DNA of 64,000 nt from positions 3,224,001 through 3,288,000 of the forward strand of contig NZ_CP041730.1 in the NCBI RefSeq assembly GCF_007431345.1, given 5' to 3'. The notes below the pieces were generated by a model. The model worked only from the letters and a program-made list of their open reading frames with translations. It had not been told where the DNA came from and searched no databases. The number at the start of each line of letters is the position of its first letter. The first letter of the stretch is position 1. Shown in pieces: positions 42,999-51,146 of this stretch. The stretch is from Chitinimonas arctica (GTDB taxonomy: Bacteria; Pseudomonadota; Gammaproteobacteria; Burkholderiales; Chitinimonadaceae). The position numbers and the translations under genes are program-made.

Positions 42999-44504
42999 AT
43001 GACCACCGAGTTGCAAGGTTTCGGATCACCAGCCGGCGCGACCGCGCAAGGCGAACAAAGTGATTTCTACAATCTGCTGCAGAAGGAGTTCCGTCCCAAG
43101 TCGGACGAGGCCCGCAATGCCGTGGAGCAGGCCGTACATACCTTGGCCCAGCAGGTGCTGGCCGGTACCACGCTGATCGGCGACGATGCGTTCAAGTCCA
43201 TCGAAGCCATTATCGGCGAGCTGGACCGCAAGCTGTCGGAACAGGTCAATCTGGTGATCCACCACGCCGATTTCCAGGCACTGGAATCGTCCTGGCGCGG
43301 TCTGCAATACCTGATCAACAACACCGAAACCGACGAGATGCTGAAGATCAAGGTCTTCAACGTCACCAAGGCCGATCTGCATCGCACCTTGCGCCGCTTC
43401 AAAGGCACCAATTGGGACCAGAGCCCGTTCTTCAAGCGTGTCTACGAAGAGGAATACGGCCAGTTCGGCGGCGAGCCTTTCGGCTGCATGGTGGGCGACT
43501 ATTTCTTCGACCACAGCCCGGTCGATGTCGAGTTGCTGCGTGAAATCGGCCGCACGGCGGCGGCTTCGCACTGTCCTTTCATCTCGGGCGCCGCACCGTC
43601 GGTGATGCAGATGGAATCGTGGCAGGAACTGGCCAACCCGCGCGATCTGACCAAGATCTTCCAGACGCCGGAATACGCGGCCTGGCGTTCGCTGCGCGAA
43701 TCGGAAGATGCCCGCTATATCGGCCTGGCCATGCCGCGCTTTCTGGCGCGCCTGCCCTACGGCGTCAACACCAACCCGGTCGATGAGTTCGATTTCGAGG
43801 AAGACACCGCCGGTGCCGCCCACGAACGTTTCGGCTGGGCGAACTCGGCCTATGCCATGGCGGTGAATATCAACCGCTCGTTCAAGCAGTATGGCTGGTG
43901 TACCCGCATTCGCGGCGTGGAGTCGGGCGGCACGGTGGACAATCTGCCTTGCCACACCTTCCCGACCGACGATGGTGGCGTGGACCTCAAGTGCCCGACC
44001 GAAATCGCCATTTCCGACCGGCGCGAAGCGGAGCTGGCCAAGAACGGCTTTATGCCGCTACTGCACCGCAAGAACTCCGACCTGGCCGCCTTTATCGGTG
44101 CCCAGTCGCTGCAAAAGCCGACCGAGTACATGGATGCCGACGCCAGCGCCAATGCGCAGCTGGCCGCACGCCTGCCGTACCTGTTCGCGGTTTGCCGTTT
44201 CGCGCATTACCTGAAGTGCATCGTGCGCGACAAGATCGGTTCCTTCACCAGCCGCGACGAAATGCAGCGCTGGTTGAATGAATGGATTCTCAATTATGTC
44301 GATGGGGATCCCGGTAATTCGTCCGAAGCGGTCAAGGCGGAAAAACCGCTTGCCGCGGCAGAAGTGATACTTGAGGAGATTGAAGGCAATCCAGGTTATT
44401 ACGCAGCCAAGTTCTTCTTGCGTCCGCATTACCAATTGGAGGGTTTGACCGTTTCCTTGCGCCTGGTATCGAAATTACCATCCGCCAAGGAAGGCGGCGC
44501 CTAA
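42999..44504 (+). CDS. tssC: T6SS contractile sheath large subunit TssC (VipB)
   Basis: TssC is the main sheath subunit. The 501-aa product has the family's AIIGELDRKLSEQVNLVIHH, FQALESSWRGLQYLINNTET, SPFFKRVYEEEYGQFGGEPF and GVESGGTVDNLPCHTFP, with the C-terminal PHYQLEGLTVSLRLVSKLP. GAGAGGAC lies before the ATG. A 215-bp gap with a GC hairpin follows before the next gene. Confidence 0.97.
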   Translation: MTTELQGFGSPAGATAQGEQSDFYNLLQKEFRPKSDEARNAVEQAVHTLAQQVLAGTTLIGDDAFKSIEAIIGELDRKLSEQVNLVIHHADFQALESSWRGLQYLINNTETDEMLKIKVFNVTKADLHRTLRRFKGTNWDQSPFFKRVYEEEYGQFGGEPFGCMVGDYFFDHSPVDVELLREIGRTAAASHCPFISGAAPSVMQMESWQELANPRDLTKIFQTPEYAAWRSLRESEDARYIGLAMPRFLARLPYGVNTNPVDEFDFEEDTAGAAHERFGWANSAYAMAVNINRSFKQYGWCTRIRGVESGGTVDNLPCHTFPTDDGGVDLKCPTEIAISDRREAELAKNGFMPLLHRKNSDLAAFIGAQSLQKPTEYMDADASANAQLAARLPYLFAVCRFAHYLKCIVRDKIGSFTSRDEMQRWLNEWILNYVDGDPGNSSEAVKAEKPLAAAEVILEEIEGNPGYYAAKFFLRPHYQLEGLTVSLRLVSKLPSAKEGGA

Positions 44505-44719
44505 GCAGTATGTATCCGGCCGTTCCGGCGACGTCGGGACGGCCAACCAGGCTTGTAGTACCTCCCATTGCGGCTTATACCCCTCGCCACGCTTTTCGAG
44601 CCGGCCCTGGGTGCTGCGCGTCCGTAGCGGGGAGTACAAATGGCGGGTTTTGGTTTTATTCACATTTATATTTGGCTGCGGCGAGCGCCGCTTCAATTTA
44701 AAACAAGGGAATATTTTAA

Positions 44720-45112
44720 ATGCCTTATTTGCTTGGAATTGCCGAGAAGGATGTCTTCGGTAAGGCAAAGTTTGTGAATGCCAAGGGTAATACCGAATGT
44801 GTCGAGTTCGTCGTGCAGACCACCAGCGCGCCTTCGACCATCGGTTGGAATCGAGGCGACAAGATCAGCGATCTGCCGCCGGGGAAATTGGCCCGCGGCA
44901 CCGCCATCGCCACCTTCGATGCAAATGGCCGTTATCCGACCGATACCTTGGGTAAGCACGCCGCTATTTATCTCAGCCACGACGCCCATGGCATCCGGGT
45001 GCTGGATCAATGGCGCGCGCAGGGTGAAGTGCGTGAACGGGTCATCCATTTCAACAAGCCCAAGGGCACGTCGCGCAGCAATGACGCCAGCACCTTTTAC
45101 GTTATCAAGTAG
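44720..45112 (+). CDS. Putative T6SS amidase effector (BPSL0067 family)
   Basis: This 130-aa protein matches the BPSL0067 family, an NlpC/P60-like cysteine-peptidase fold. Visible candidate catalytic residues are Cys27 in GNTECVEFVVQ, His80 in LGKHAAIYLS and Asp96 in VLDQW, in the right order for such enzymes. It ends SNDASTFYVIK, like its relatives. Placement between tssC and hcp, with a secreted partner immediately downstream, suggests a T6SS-delivered peptidoglycan amidase. There is no signal peptide, as expected for T6SS cargo carried in the Hcp tube. The effector role is inferred. Confidence 0.75.
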   Translation: MPYLLGIAEKDVFGKAKFVNAKGNTECVEFVVQTTSAPSTIGWNRGDKISDLPPGKLARGTAIATFDANGRYPTDTLGKHAAIYLSHDAHGIRVLDQWRAQGEVRERVIHFNKPKGTSRSNDASTFYVIK

Positions 45113-45125
45113 GACGGAGCCCGCC

Positions 45126-45569
45126 ATGGCATACCGAACCCATTTCCTTATCGGCGCGCTGTTGCTCGGCCTGTCCGGCGGGGCATCGGCGGCGGAATCG
45201 CAGGCGATGAGCTGCCCCGAGTCGCTACCGGTGACCGAACAGGCAGGGACGCTGGACAAACCATGGGAAGTCGTGGCCGATCAGGGGCGCGGCGGCTACG
45301 GCCTGGATGGTGTGCGGTTTTATTCCGGTCCGCCACAGGAAATGGCGACCTTGGTGCCGGACCAGACACGGCAGACCAGCCGCGAGCGCAAATCGGTCTG
45401 GCGGCTGCCAAGCAACGGCGGGCAGCAGTACTGGCTGGCTTGCGCCTACCGGAACACGGCCTTGCTGGCGACGCGGGCGCTGCCGCCCGAGCTGAAGAGC
45501 TGCGAGTTGACCGAGCAATTGTTGCCGTCCGGCAAGGTTTTGAAGGTGGTGGCGGTGGTGTGTAAGTAA
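45126..45569 (+). CDS. STY0300-family periplasmic protein, candidate immunity to the upstream amidase
   Basis: This 147-aa protein has a signal peptide (MAYRTHFLIGALLLGLSGGA, cleaved near SAA-ES), then CPESLPV, GLDGVRFYSGPPQEMATLVP and YWLACAYRNTALLATRALP, the pattern of the STY0300 family. It starts 13 bp after the putative amidase, with GGACGGAG upstream of ATG 45126. A periplasmic protein right behind a cell-wall amidase is the classic immunity arrangement. That role is inferred from context; the family has no proven function I can cite. Confidence 0.75.
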   Translation: MAYRTHFLIGALLLGLSGGASAAESQAMSCPESLPVTEQAGTLDKPWEVVADQGRGGYGLDGVRFYSGPPQEMATLVPDQTRQTSRERKSVWRLPSNGGQQYWLACAYRNTALLATRALPPELKSCELTEQLLPSGKVLKVVAVVCK

Positions 45570-45819
45570 GGGAAGCGCTGGGCGGATTTTTTCCGCTTGA
45601 ATGCGGCGCTCGCAGGAGTCGTACCGAAAGACGGGATGCAGCAAGGCGCGGGTAAATGGGTACAGGGTCGAATCCCGCGCGATTCCGTCGCAGTGGCATG
45701 GTTGTACAAGGGGCATCACCCGGCCCCGGCAAATCAACTCCCATCGGCATCGGTCGGATAGATGACGAGGAGATTTTCTGCGCCTAGTGCGCGCTTTTGA
45801 AGAGTAAGGAGAGCAATAA

Positions 45820-46308
45820 ATGGCAAAGGATATGTTCCTCAAGATCGATGGCATCGAAGGCGAGTCCGGCGATGACAAGCACAAGAACGAGATCGAACTC
45901 CTGTCGTTCAACTGGGGCATGGCACAAGCTTCCAGCATGCACTCGGGTTCGGGCGGCGGTCAGGGTCGCGTCACCGTTGACGATCTGAGCTTCATCCATT
46001 TCGTGGACAAGGCTACCCCGATCCTGATCCAGGCCTGTATGTCCGGCAAGCACATCCCCAAGGCTGTGTTGGTCGTTCGCAAGGCCGGTGAAAAGCCTCT
46101 CGACTACCTGAAGATCACCATGACCGACGTGCTGGTCACCTCGGTGAACCCAGCCGGCACCAATGGCGATGGCGAAGGCCTGAAGGCTTCCGTGGGCCTG
46201 GCTTTCTCCAAGGTCAAGGTCGAGTACCAGCCTCAAGGCGCGGATGGCAGCCCCAAGGGCGGCGCCGTGGTGTCCGAGTGGGACATCAAGGCCAACAAGA
46301 AGGTGTAA
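45820..46308 (+). CDS. hcp: T6SS inner tube protein Hcp (TssD)
   Basis: Hcp hexamers stack into the tube that is fired out and can carry small effectors. The 162-aa product begins MAKDMFLKIDGIEGESGDDK and has the family's IELLSFNWGMAQASS, SFIHFVDKATPILIQACMSG and VLVVRKAGEKPLDYLKITM. AAGGAGAGC precedes ATG 45820 at 5 bp, a strong ribosome binding site. The 250-bp upstream region and a stable downstream hairpin suggest hcp is expressed at a higher level than its neighbours. Confidence 0.97.
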   Translation: MAKDMFLKIDGIEGESGDDKHKNEIELLSFNWGMAQASSMHSGSGGGQGRVTVDDLSFIHFVDKATPILIQACMSGKHIPKAVLVVRKAGEKPLDYLKITMTDVLVTSVNPAGTNGDGEGLKASVGLAFSKVKVEYQPQGADGSPKGGAVVSEWDIKANKKV

Positions 46309-46367
46309 TACGCTGGTGATCCATCCCGGTAGAAGGCTTCGGCCTTGATCCGGTGATGGTTTCCGGA

Positions 46368-46391
46368 GGGATGGCGCGTATGTGCCATCCC
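46368..46391 (+). other. Stable hairpin downstream of hcp
   Basis: GGGATGGC (46368-46375) and GCCATCCC (46384-46391) pair perfectly around an 8-nt loop, with no T run. It may stabilise the abundant hcp mRNA or partly terminate transcription before tagJ. Confidence 0.45.
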
Positions 46392-46440
46392 ATCCGGGCA
46401 CCTGTATGCAGTTGTTTAGATGGCAAGAGAGCTAGGAATC

Positions 46441-47247
46441 ATGACCGTACCGTCCAATGCAGAAGCCCTGATCAAGCAGGGTTGTCCCACCGAAGCGCTG
46501 GAGGCATTGCAGGCCGAAGTGCGGCGCACCCCCGCGGCGCCGGAGCCGCGCGTATTCCTGTTCCAGTTGCTGGCCATCCTGGGCGATTGGCAGCGGGCCG
46601 GCCAACAGCTGGATACGCTATCCAAGCTCTATGGCGACTTCGCCACGTTTACCCATTTCTATCAGCATGTGCTAACCGCCGAGCGGGCACGTGCCGATGT
46701 TTTCGCCGGGCAAGCAAGCCCGGTGGTGATAGGCGATCCCTCGCCCTGGCTGGCCCAGATGATCGAGGCCCTGCGCCTGGACGCCGGTGCCAACCACGCC
46801 GCCGCCGCCAGCTTGCGCGCCGAGGCGCTGGAGCAGGCGCCCGCCCATTCCGGCCATATCGATGACCAGCCTTTTGCCTGGCTGGCCGACGGCGATAGCC
46901 GGCTGGGTCCGGTCCTGGAAGTCATCGTCAAAGGCCAGTACCGCTGGCTGCCGATGGAAAGATTGATTGCCGTCGAACTGGAAAAGCCCGAGTCCTTGGC
47001 CGATCTGGTCTGGCTCAAGGCCGAACTGTATCTGGCCGGGGGCCAGCAGACGCCCGCCCTGGTGCCGGTGCGCTATCCCGGCTCGACCTCGGCTGGCGCG
47101 CCGCTGGCGATGGCCCGCGCCACGCGCTGGCTGCAGCCGCATAGCGACACCTGGTTTGGCCTGGGCCAACGCGAATTCGCTTCCGATGTGGGCGAGCATG
47201 CCTTGCTCGACACGCGGGTGATTCGTTTCGATACGGTGGAAAACTGA
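46441..47247 (+). CDS. tagJ: T6SS accessory protein TagJ (ImpE/SciE family)
   Basis: TagJ binds the sheath and ClpV in some T6SSs. The 268-aa product has TPR-like N-terminal repeats (LIKQGCPTEALEALQAEVRR, then FLFQLLAILGDWQRAGQQLD) and the ImpE domain with FAWLADGDSRLGPVLEVIVK, GQYRWLPMERL and the C-terminal ARATRWLQPH. I chose ATG 46441 because TAGGAATC lies just before it, whereas ATG 46420 has no such site. The next gene starts 1 bp after the stop. Confidence 0.88.
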   Translation: MTVPSNAEALIKQGCPTEALEALQAEVRRTPAAPEPRVFLFQLLAILGDWQRAGQQLDTLSKLYGDFATFTHFYQHVLTAERARADVFAGQASPVVIGDPSPWLAQMIEALRLDAGANHAAAASLRAEALEQAPAHSGHIDDQPFAWLADGDSRLGPVLEVIVKGQYRWLPMERLIAVELEKPESLADLVWLKAELYLAGGQQTPALVPVRYPGSTSAGAPLAMARATRWLQPHSDTWFGLGQREFASDVGEHALLDTRVIRFDTVEN

Positions 47248-47248
47248 A

Positions 47249-47857
47249 ATGGCAGGACAGCGCATCCCCGGTCCGCAGGGCATGGATATTGCCCCGCTTT
47301 CGCATGATCAAGGCATACGCCAGCGTATCGCGCCGGCGCGCGCCGCCGGTATCGGCGTGGCTGCGTCCGCGCCGGCCCACCGGCCGATCGGGGCTGGCTG
47401 TGTCGCCACCGGCAAGACGCTTTGCCATGCCCTGTTCGAACTGGCGGCCTACGAGAACCAGAAGGGCACGATGGTGTTCGTGAAGGAGATCATCGACCGC
47501 AAGAAACTGGTGCGTGGTGAGCTGGTGATCAGCCATAACCCGGTAACCGGCGGTGGCGATCCACAAGATCCAGGTATCGAGAACTCCGAGTTCAAGGATC
47601 CGCGCCTGCCTTACTACGTCGATACCGAATATATCGAGGTGGGCTACGCGCTGACCAAGCAGGGCATGGACGCCAAGATGGGCTTTATCGCCTGGGTCAC
47701 GGCCAAGAAGGCTATTTCCCTGTTCACCGGCGACTCGACCACCGGCCTGTCGCATCGGCCCAATGCACTCGGCCTGCAAATCGGTGAAATGATCGCCAAG
47801 CGCTATCGCAATATCGCCCACTTTGCCGAGGAGTTCTGTGGAGGCAAGTGTGAATAA
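47249..47857 (+). CDS. Unrecognised 202-aa protein, candidate T6SS effector
   Basis: I do not recognise this family. Residues 1-50 are Ala/Pro/Gly/Arg-rich and probably disordered. A folded domain follows, with GKTLCHALFELAAYENQKGT, KEIIDRKKLVRGELVISHNP, a Gly/Asp-rich stretch (VTGGGDPQDPG) and the C-terminal IAKRYRNIAHFAEEFCGGKC. There is no signal peptide and no membrane helix. It starts 1 bp after tagJ and overlaps the next gene, a small polytopic membrane protein, by 8 bp. In a T6SS cluster this layout (soluble cargo, then coupled membrane protein, then vgrG) fits an effector with its immunity protein. Function is inferred from context only. Confidence 0.6.
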   Translation: MAGQRIPGPQGMDIAPLSHDQGIRQRIAPARAAGIGVAASAPAHRPIGAGCVATGKTLCHALFELAAYENQKGTMVFVKEIIDRKKLVRGELVISHNPVTGGGDPQDPGIENSEFKDPRLPYYVDTEYIEVGYALTKQGMDAKMGFIAWVTAKKAISLFTGDSTTGLSHRPNALGLQIGEMIAKRYRNIAHFAEEFCGGKCE

Positions 47858-48194
47858 GCTGGTCCGGTCCATCTGCAAAGCCGGCATCGTCTGCAATCTG
47901 CTGATGGCAGCGGGACTGGCCATCGCCATGCCGATGGTGATGAAGATGCAGGGCGGCAGCGACGCGATGAAGCTGATCCCGCTTTGGTGGCTTGCCGATG
48001 CGGTGGCCTATCTGCTCTTGCTGCTGAATTTCCGGGCCGGATTCTTTTGGATCGTCTTTTCCCTGCTGGTCACCGTCGGCCTGTCGATCTTCAGAGATAA
48101 TTATCTTTTTACCACTGCTTTTTCGGCGCTGGCCGTATCGACCATCGCCTACGCCTTTTATAAAGATCGCCCTTATTGGCGGGTACTTCGCTAA
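47850..48194 (+). CDS. Small polytopic membrane protein, candidate immunity protein
   Basis: From GTG 47850 the product is 114 aa with about four transmembrane helices (roughly residues 9-31, 42-60, 62-80 and 84-104) and a short basic C-terminus ending RPYWRVLR. GGAGG lies 5 bp before the GTG, inside the end of the upstream gene, so the two genes overlap by 8 bp and are probably coupled. An alternative start nine codons earlier is possible. A membrane immunity protein would suggest the partner toxin acts on or from the periplasm or inner membrane; that is inference. Confidence 0.6.
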   Translation: MNKLVRSICKAGIVCNLLMAAGLAIAMPMVMKMQGGSDAMKLIPLWWLADAVAYLLLLLNFRAGFFWIVFSLLVTVGLSIFRDNYLFTTAFSALAVSTIAYAFYKDRPYWRVLR

Positions 48195-48333
48195 GGGGCA
48201 TGGCACCCGGTGCCGTATGAATTGAGCCCGACCGTGCCGCGAATTGGCGGACGGGTAATGCCCCGACAGGGAATAAGTTAAACGCCGCGCCAGCTTGAGC
48301 GCGCCATCTACAACGGACAAGCAGGGACATCCC

Positions 48334-50583
48334 ATGTTCGATGATCGCAATATCCAACTGACCACGCCGCTCGGTCCCGAAGCCCTGATCTTCCGTAGCC
48401 TGGACGGCTTCGAAGCGCTGGGCCAGCTGGGCCAATACCGGCTGGTGGCGCTGTCGCGCCGCGCCGACCTGGCCCTGGACAAGGTGGTCGGGCAGGCCAT
48501 TACCGTCAGCACCGATGTCGCCCTGGGCGCGGTCCGCCACCTCAATCTCTTTGTCAGCCAGATCAGCCTGACCGGCCGCGAGGGCGAGTACTACCGCTAC
48601 GAAGCCACCTTGCGGCCCTGGCTGTGGTTCCTGTCGCGCACCGTCGATTGCCGGGTGTTCCAGCACCAGAACCCCATCGATATCATCCGCACGGTCTTCG
48701 CCGACCACGCCATCGCCAAGTTCGACGTGCGTACCACCCATAGTTACGCCCCGGTCGATTACTGCGTGCAGTACCGCGAGTCGGACTACAACTTCGTGGC
48801 GCGGCTGTGCGAGCAGGAAGGCATCTACTTCTGGTTCGAACACGCCGAAGGCGCGCACACGCTGATCCTGGCCGATGCGCTATCTGCCCACAAGCCGGCG
48901 CCCGGCTATGCCAAGGTGCCGTTCGAGCAGGGCGGCGGCGATGGCGGCATGACCACCGACCGCGAGCATCTGGAACATTGGCATTACAGCAAGTCGGTCC
49001 AGCCGGTGAACTTCGTACTGACCGATTACGACTTCGAAAAGCCCCGCGCCGATCTGACCGTACGGTCCAAGATCGACCGCAACCACGGCGAAGCGCACCA
49101 CGAAGTGTTCGACTACCCGGGCGAATACGTCGACCCGGGCCTGGGCGAGCACTACGCCCGCATTCGCCTGGACGAAGCGCAGGCCCGCCAGGAAACCGCC
49201 ACCGGCCAAGGTACCGTGCGCGGCCTGCCGGTCGGTTCGTTGTTCACCCTGTTCGACCACCCGCGCGCCGACCAGAACCGTGAATACCTGGTGACCAGCG
49301 CGCATCTGAGCTGGGCGGAAGCTTCCTACCAGTCCGGTGCAGGCGAATGGGTCGCCAGCTGCCAGATCGATGCGCTGCCCAGCGCGCTGCCGTTCCGGCC
49401 GGCCCGCAGCACGCCGCGCCCCTTTGTGCAGGGTCCGCAGACGGCGGTGGTGGTGGGTCCGGCGGGCGAAGAAATCTTCTGCGACGAATACGGCCGCGTC
49501 AAAGTGCAGTTCCACTGGGACCGCCGTGGCGGCCGCAACCAGCACAGCTCCTGCTGGGTCCGTTCCTCGCAACCGTGGGCCGGGCAGAATTTCGGGGCGA
49601 TGTCGCTGCCGCGTATCGGCCAGGAGGTGGTGGTGTCCTTTCTGGAAGGGGATCCCGACCAGCCGCTGATCACCGGCCGGGTCTACAACGCCGGCCAGAT
49701 GCCGCCGTGGGACTTGCCGGCCAACAAGACCCAGTCCGGCATCCTGACCCGCTCGACCCAGGGCGGCGCGTACGACCACGCCAATGCGATCCGCTTCGAA
49801 GACAAGAAGGGCGCGGAAGAGCTGTGGCTGCATGCGGAGAAGGACCAGCGCATCGAAGTCGAGAACGACGAAAGCCACTGGGTTGGGCACGACCGCAAGA
49901 AGACGGTGGACCACGACGAAACGGTACTGGTGAAGCACGACCGGACCGAGACGGTGGACAACGATGAAACCATCACGGTGCACAACAACCGCAAGGAGCG
50001 GGTGGACCATAACGAGACCATCTCGATCGGCGACAACCGTACCGAGGACGTGGGCAAGAACGAGACCATCACGGTCGGCGACAACCGTAGCCTGACGGTG
50101 GGCAAGAACGAGACGATCAATATCGGCGACAACGAGTCGATTACGATCGGCAGCAACAAGACACTCGATATCGGCAGCAATTGGACCATCACGGTCGGCA
50201 AGGCCAAGATGGAAACCGTCGCCCTGGCCTCGGTGGAGAATGTCGGGCTGGCCAAGATGACCAATGTCGGCGCCGCCTACAGCTTGAACGTGGGTGCCTT
50301 TATGAATACCGTCGTGGCGGCCTGGCAGAAGGAGCAGGTGGGACTCAGCAAGACCGTGACGGTAGGGGAGACTTTCCTCCTCACCGCGGGTGGGGCCAGC
50401 TCGATCAAGATGGACGAGGATTCGATCACATTGAAGGTCGGCAAAAGTGTGATCACGATGAAGGCGGATGGGACAATCACCTTGAACGGCAAGGACATCA
50501 ATGTCATCGCCAAGGGTGAAGTCCAGGTCCAGGCCAAATCCGATATCGCCATGCAGGGCAAGAACATCAAGCAAAACGGATAG
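48334..50583 (+). CDS. vgrG: T6SS spike protein VgrG (TssI)
   Basis: VgrG trimers form the tip of the T6SS tube and carry PAAR proteins and effectors. The 749-aa product has the gp27-like region (RRADLALDKVVGQAITVSTD, then PWLWFLSRTVDCRVFQHQNP and FVARLCEQEGIYFWFEH) and a gp5 OB-fold (EYGRVKVQFHWDRRG, SCWVRSSQPWAGQNFGAMSL). A long beta-prism stalk of short repeats follows (about 519-625), ending in a DUF2345-like tail without an added toxin domain. ATG 48334 follows CAGGGACATCCC. The downstream genes look like its cargo module. Confidence 0.96.
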   Translation: MFDDRNIQLTTPLGPEALIFRSLDGFEALGQLGQYRLVALSRRADLALDKVVGQAITVSTDVALGAVRHLNLFVSQISLTGREGEYYRYEATLRPWLWFLSRTVDCRVFQHQNPIDIIRTVFADHAIAKFDVRTTHSYAPVDYCVQYRESDYNFVARLCEQEGIYFWFEHAEGAHTLILADALSAHKPAPGYAKVPFEQGGGDGGMTTDREHLEHWHYSKSVQPVNFVLTDYDFEKPRADLTVRSKIDRNHGEAHHEVFDYPGEYVDPGLGEHYARIRLDEAQARQETATGQGTVRGLPVGSLFTLFDHPRADQNREYLVTSAHLSWAEASYQSGAGEWVASCQIDALPSALPFRPARSTPRPFVQGPQTAVVVGPAGEEIFCDEYGRVKVQFHWDRRGGRNQHSSCWVRSSQPWAGQNFGAMSLPRIGQEVVVSFLEGDPDQPLITGRVYNAGQMPPWDLPANKTQSGILTRSTQGGAYDHANAIRFEDKKGAEELWLHAEKDQRIEVENDESHWVGHDRKKTVDHDETVLVKHDRTETVDNDETITVHNNRKERVDHNETISIGDNRTEDVGKNETITVGDNRSLTVGKNETINIGDNESITIGSNKTLDIGSNWTITVGKAKMETVALASVENVGLAKMTNVGAAYSLNVGAFMNTVVAAWQKEQVGLSKTVTVGETFLLTAGGASSIKMDEDSITLKVGKSVITMKADGTITLNGKDINVIAKGEVQVQAKSDIAMQGKNIKQNG
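49890..50205 (+). repeat. Short tandem coding repeats in the VgrG stalk
   Basis: About a dozen 8-residue units alternate in 16-residue pairs, such as KTVDHDETVLV, RTETVDNDETITV, RKERVDHNETISI and RTEDVGKNETITV, drifting from D/H-rich to G/N-rich along the stalk. The DNA copies are similar (variants of GACGAAAC and ATCGGCGACAAC), so copy number could vary by slippage. Confidence 0.75.
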
Positions 50584-50590
50584 CTTAACC

Positions 50591-51133
50591 ATGTCACTTC
50601 ATCCGGCCAGCAAGACAATCGATCAAGCCGAAACCGAGCAGGACCGAGTGCCAAGCGACCCCTTGCAACTGCTTTTGCAAAAGGCCACCGGGCATGCCGC
50701 GCAACCGGCGCCGGCCGGTGCGCTTATCCTGGGCGAGATCGTTTCGCTCAATGCTGCCGGCTTGCCCCGTCTGCACGTGGACGGAGTCGGCCTGGTCGAT
50801 ATGGCGGCCAGCCTCGTCCCGATCACCGTGGCGGATGTCGGCAAGACCGTCGCATTCAGCATGCCGGTCGGTCCAGCCAGCCCGGGCGTGGTGCTGGGCT
50901 TAGTCTGGCAGCCGCAGGTCGCGGCTATGGAGGCCGTGGCCCCGCAGCCGCTCGAAGCCAGCGTGGACGGCAATATGGTGCATATCGAAGCGCGCCAGTC
51001 CATCAAACTGTCATGCGGCCGGGCAAGTATTACGCTGACGGCCGACGGACAGATACTGTTGCGCGGCGACTATATCTCCAATCATTCCACCGGTACGCAA
51101 CGCATCAAAGGTGCGGCGGTACAAATCAATTGA
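50591..51133 (+). CDS. DUF6484 domain protein of the VgrG module
   Basis: This 180-aa protein has an OB-like segment (GALILGEIVSLNAAGLPRLH, then MPVGPASPGVVLGLVWQP) and a C-terminal beta-repeat tail (MVHIEARQSIKLSCGRASIT, then LTADGQILLRGDYI) echoing the end of VgrG. DUF6484 proteins are found next to vgrG, DUF2169 and PAAR genes in T6SS loci. ATG 50591 starts 7 bp after the vgrG stop, so they share a transcript. Its role is probably in spike-effector assembly, inferred from the neighbours. Confidence 0.78.
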   Translation: MSLHPASKTIDQAETEQDRVPSDPLQLLLQKATGHAAQPAPAGALILGEIVSLNAAGLPRLHVDGVGLVDMAASLVPITVADVGKTVAFSMPVGPASPGVVLGLVWQPQVAAMEAVAPQPLEASVDGNMVHIEARQSIKLSCGRASITLTADGQILLRGDYISNHSTGTQRIKGAAVQIN

Positions 51134-51146
51134 GCCAGGGATAGCT

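Noticed and set aside
45570..45819. Sigma-54 promoter upstream of hcp (TGGCATGGTTGTAC at about 45695)
   Set aside because: The -24 TGGCA is present, but the -12 element does not read TTGC at the required spacing. No other -24/-12 pair was found in the T6SS intergenic regions.
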